NCBI GenBank assembly: GCA_964393115.1
Contig: CAYMST010000230.1
Span: 1 to 7,684 of the forward strand
DNA length: 7,684 bases
DNA from: CAYMST01 sp964393115
GTDB taxonomy: Bacteria; Bacteroidota; Bacteroidia; Cytophagales; Cyclobacteriaceae
Direction of reading: 5' to 3'
The notes beneath the pieces were generated by a model that had not been told where the DNA came from, made no database searches, and worked only from the letters and a program-made list of their open reading frames with translations. Below, one piece after another: positions 6,777-7,684 of the stretch (its first letter is position 1; each line of letters opens with the position of its first letter). The position numbers and the translations under genes are program-made.

Positions 6777-7684
6777 ATTTTGAACCGATATAGTATGCTA
6801 ATATTTGAGACCAATTCCCTTGACAACCCATCTGGATTACTATCTCTTCTGATCAAGCGAATACCATTCATCATTTTGACTCCTGTCCTTGCTGAAAATT
6901 GATATCCCCCACCAAATAAGGCTGTCAATGCCAGACCTCTAGACTTTTGGTTTACCGTCCGTCCTTCAAATTCGATTGTTCTGTCCAATACTTCAGTTCC
7001 GTTTGCAGATTCAATTCTGTCATAATTAACCCGATAAACGGGTAGAAGGCCGACGTTAAAGTTAAAATTAGTAAACCTAAAATTCCGCTCAATTCTTAAC
7101 ATGATATCCGTTCCTCTTCGTAACCGACTCCCTTTTGGATAAGGAACGATGACACCATGAAAGAATTCTTCATCAACATGGGATTTCCATTCTCCCCAAA
7201 CAAAGTCATTATTCACCTTTCCCAATGGGTGCTGAACGCCGGCAGCAATGAGCCAATCGCGCGATATATAGGAAAGACCTGCGATCAGATCAAAAGTACC
7301 TAATCCGGGCTGGTAATACATCGGAAGGGGAAGCGTAATCACCTCTCCATTGACTATTCTTTCTGTTGTTCTATCTGTGGCACCAAGCGGGATTTTTGTT
7401 CCAAGTGTAAGACTAATATTTGATTTATCAGTAGCCAATAGAGAGCGGGCATAGCCTAATGAGATATCCCCAATACCATGAGGGCTTTCTAATAACCCGT
7501 CAACATAAGAATAGGGTATTTTAAACTGAAGGGAACTCTTTGGGTTTATACTTACGCCGAGATCAACGATATAATTAAAGATATTATCACCAAATCGTGT
7601 CACCCCGGTATAATGACTGATTCCTAATGAACTCAGCTTGAGGTTTATTTTCTTATCGTAATCCTGATCTGGTTTTAAGGCACC
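6773..7684 (-). CDS. Putative outer-membrane beta-barrel protein, N-terminus beyond the window edge
   Basis: The reading frame is open to the right edge, so the gene is 5' truncated. The 303 visible residues begin GALKPDQDYDKK. A GTG at 7603 lies in the same frame, but the 27 residues before it (including LKLSSLGISHYTG) continue the same strand-like pattern, so 7603 is unlikely to be the start. The sequence alternates polar and hydrophobic residues in short strands separated by turns, for example GIGDISLGYARSL, ISLTLGTKIPLGA, FDLIAGLSYISRDWLIAAGV and a final VSNISILYRFKI. This is the look of an outer-membrane barrel, or of a transporter-like protein with the GIGDISLGY strand. No catalytic motif or known porin signature was recognised, and any signal peptide would be outside the window. 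Its TGA shares bases with the ATG of the TPR-CHAT gene, so the two are very likely one transcript. Barrel assignment is inferred from pattern, not from a named family. Confidence 0.72.
   Translation of the reverse strand, partial: GALKPDQDYDKKINLKLSSLGISHYTGVTRFGDNIFNYIVDLGVSINPKSSLQFKIPYSYVDGLLESPHGIGDISLGYARSLLATDKSNISLTLGTKIPLGATDRTTERIVNGEVITLPLPMYYQPGLGTFDLIAGLSYISRDWLIAAGVQHPLGKVNNDFVWGEWKSHVDEEFFHGVIVPYPKGSRLRRGTDIMLRIERNFRFTNFNFNVGLLPVYRVNYDRIESANGTEVLDRTIEFEGRTVNQKSRGLALTALFGGGYQFSARTGVKMMNGIRLIRRDSNPDGLSRELVSNISILYRFKI

Noticed and set aside
7603..7603. GTG as the start of the barrel gene
   Set aside because: The frame stays open for 27 more codons to the window edge with the same strand-like character, and a barrel protein would need a signal peptide that is absent after this GTG. 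The gene is better treated as truncated.

Overview
This AT-rich window reads as a piece of a Bacteroidota chromosome, probably from the Cytophagales or a relative. The reasons are a secreted DUF1573 protein, a signal-peptide-bearing TPR-CHAT protein, a Bacteroidota-style TrpS (the NAHSFKDK variant of the region after the active site), and starts that mostly lack Shine-Dalgarno sequences. The placement is inferred from protein character and not from any marker gene. Coding density is very high. There are five protein genes, no RNA genes, no mobile elements and no CRISPR array that I can see. The only stretch without a gene longer than 50 bases is the divergent spacer at about 2772-2887.

Layout: (1) 46-2771, minus strand, two housekeeping genes transcribed as trpS (tryptophanyl-tRNA synthetase) and then an alpha-D-phosphohexomutase-family phospho-sugar mutase, 11 bases apart. 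(2) About 2888-4063, plus strand, a secreted protein with three DUF1573-like Ig-fold repeats. It is divergent from trpS, and its start codon is uncertain. (3) 4065-7684, minus strand, an outer-membrane beta-barrel-like protein cut off by the right edge, followed by a 903-residue TPR-CHAT protein. Their stop and start codons overlap as ATGA.

The pair at the right is the most interesting part. A CHAT (caspase-like) protease domain with an intact His/Cys dyad sits behind a kinesin-light-chain-like TPR array. It carries an N-terminal export signal and appears translationally coupled to a predicted outer-membrane barrel. This suggests an envelope-located protease or scaffold module, which is an inference. 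The better-known CHAT systems, such as the CRISPR-associated TPR-CHAT protein, act in the cytoplasm. The DUF1573 gene converges on this operon with a single base between the two stop codons, so terminators or antisense overlap must lie within coding sequence.
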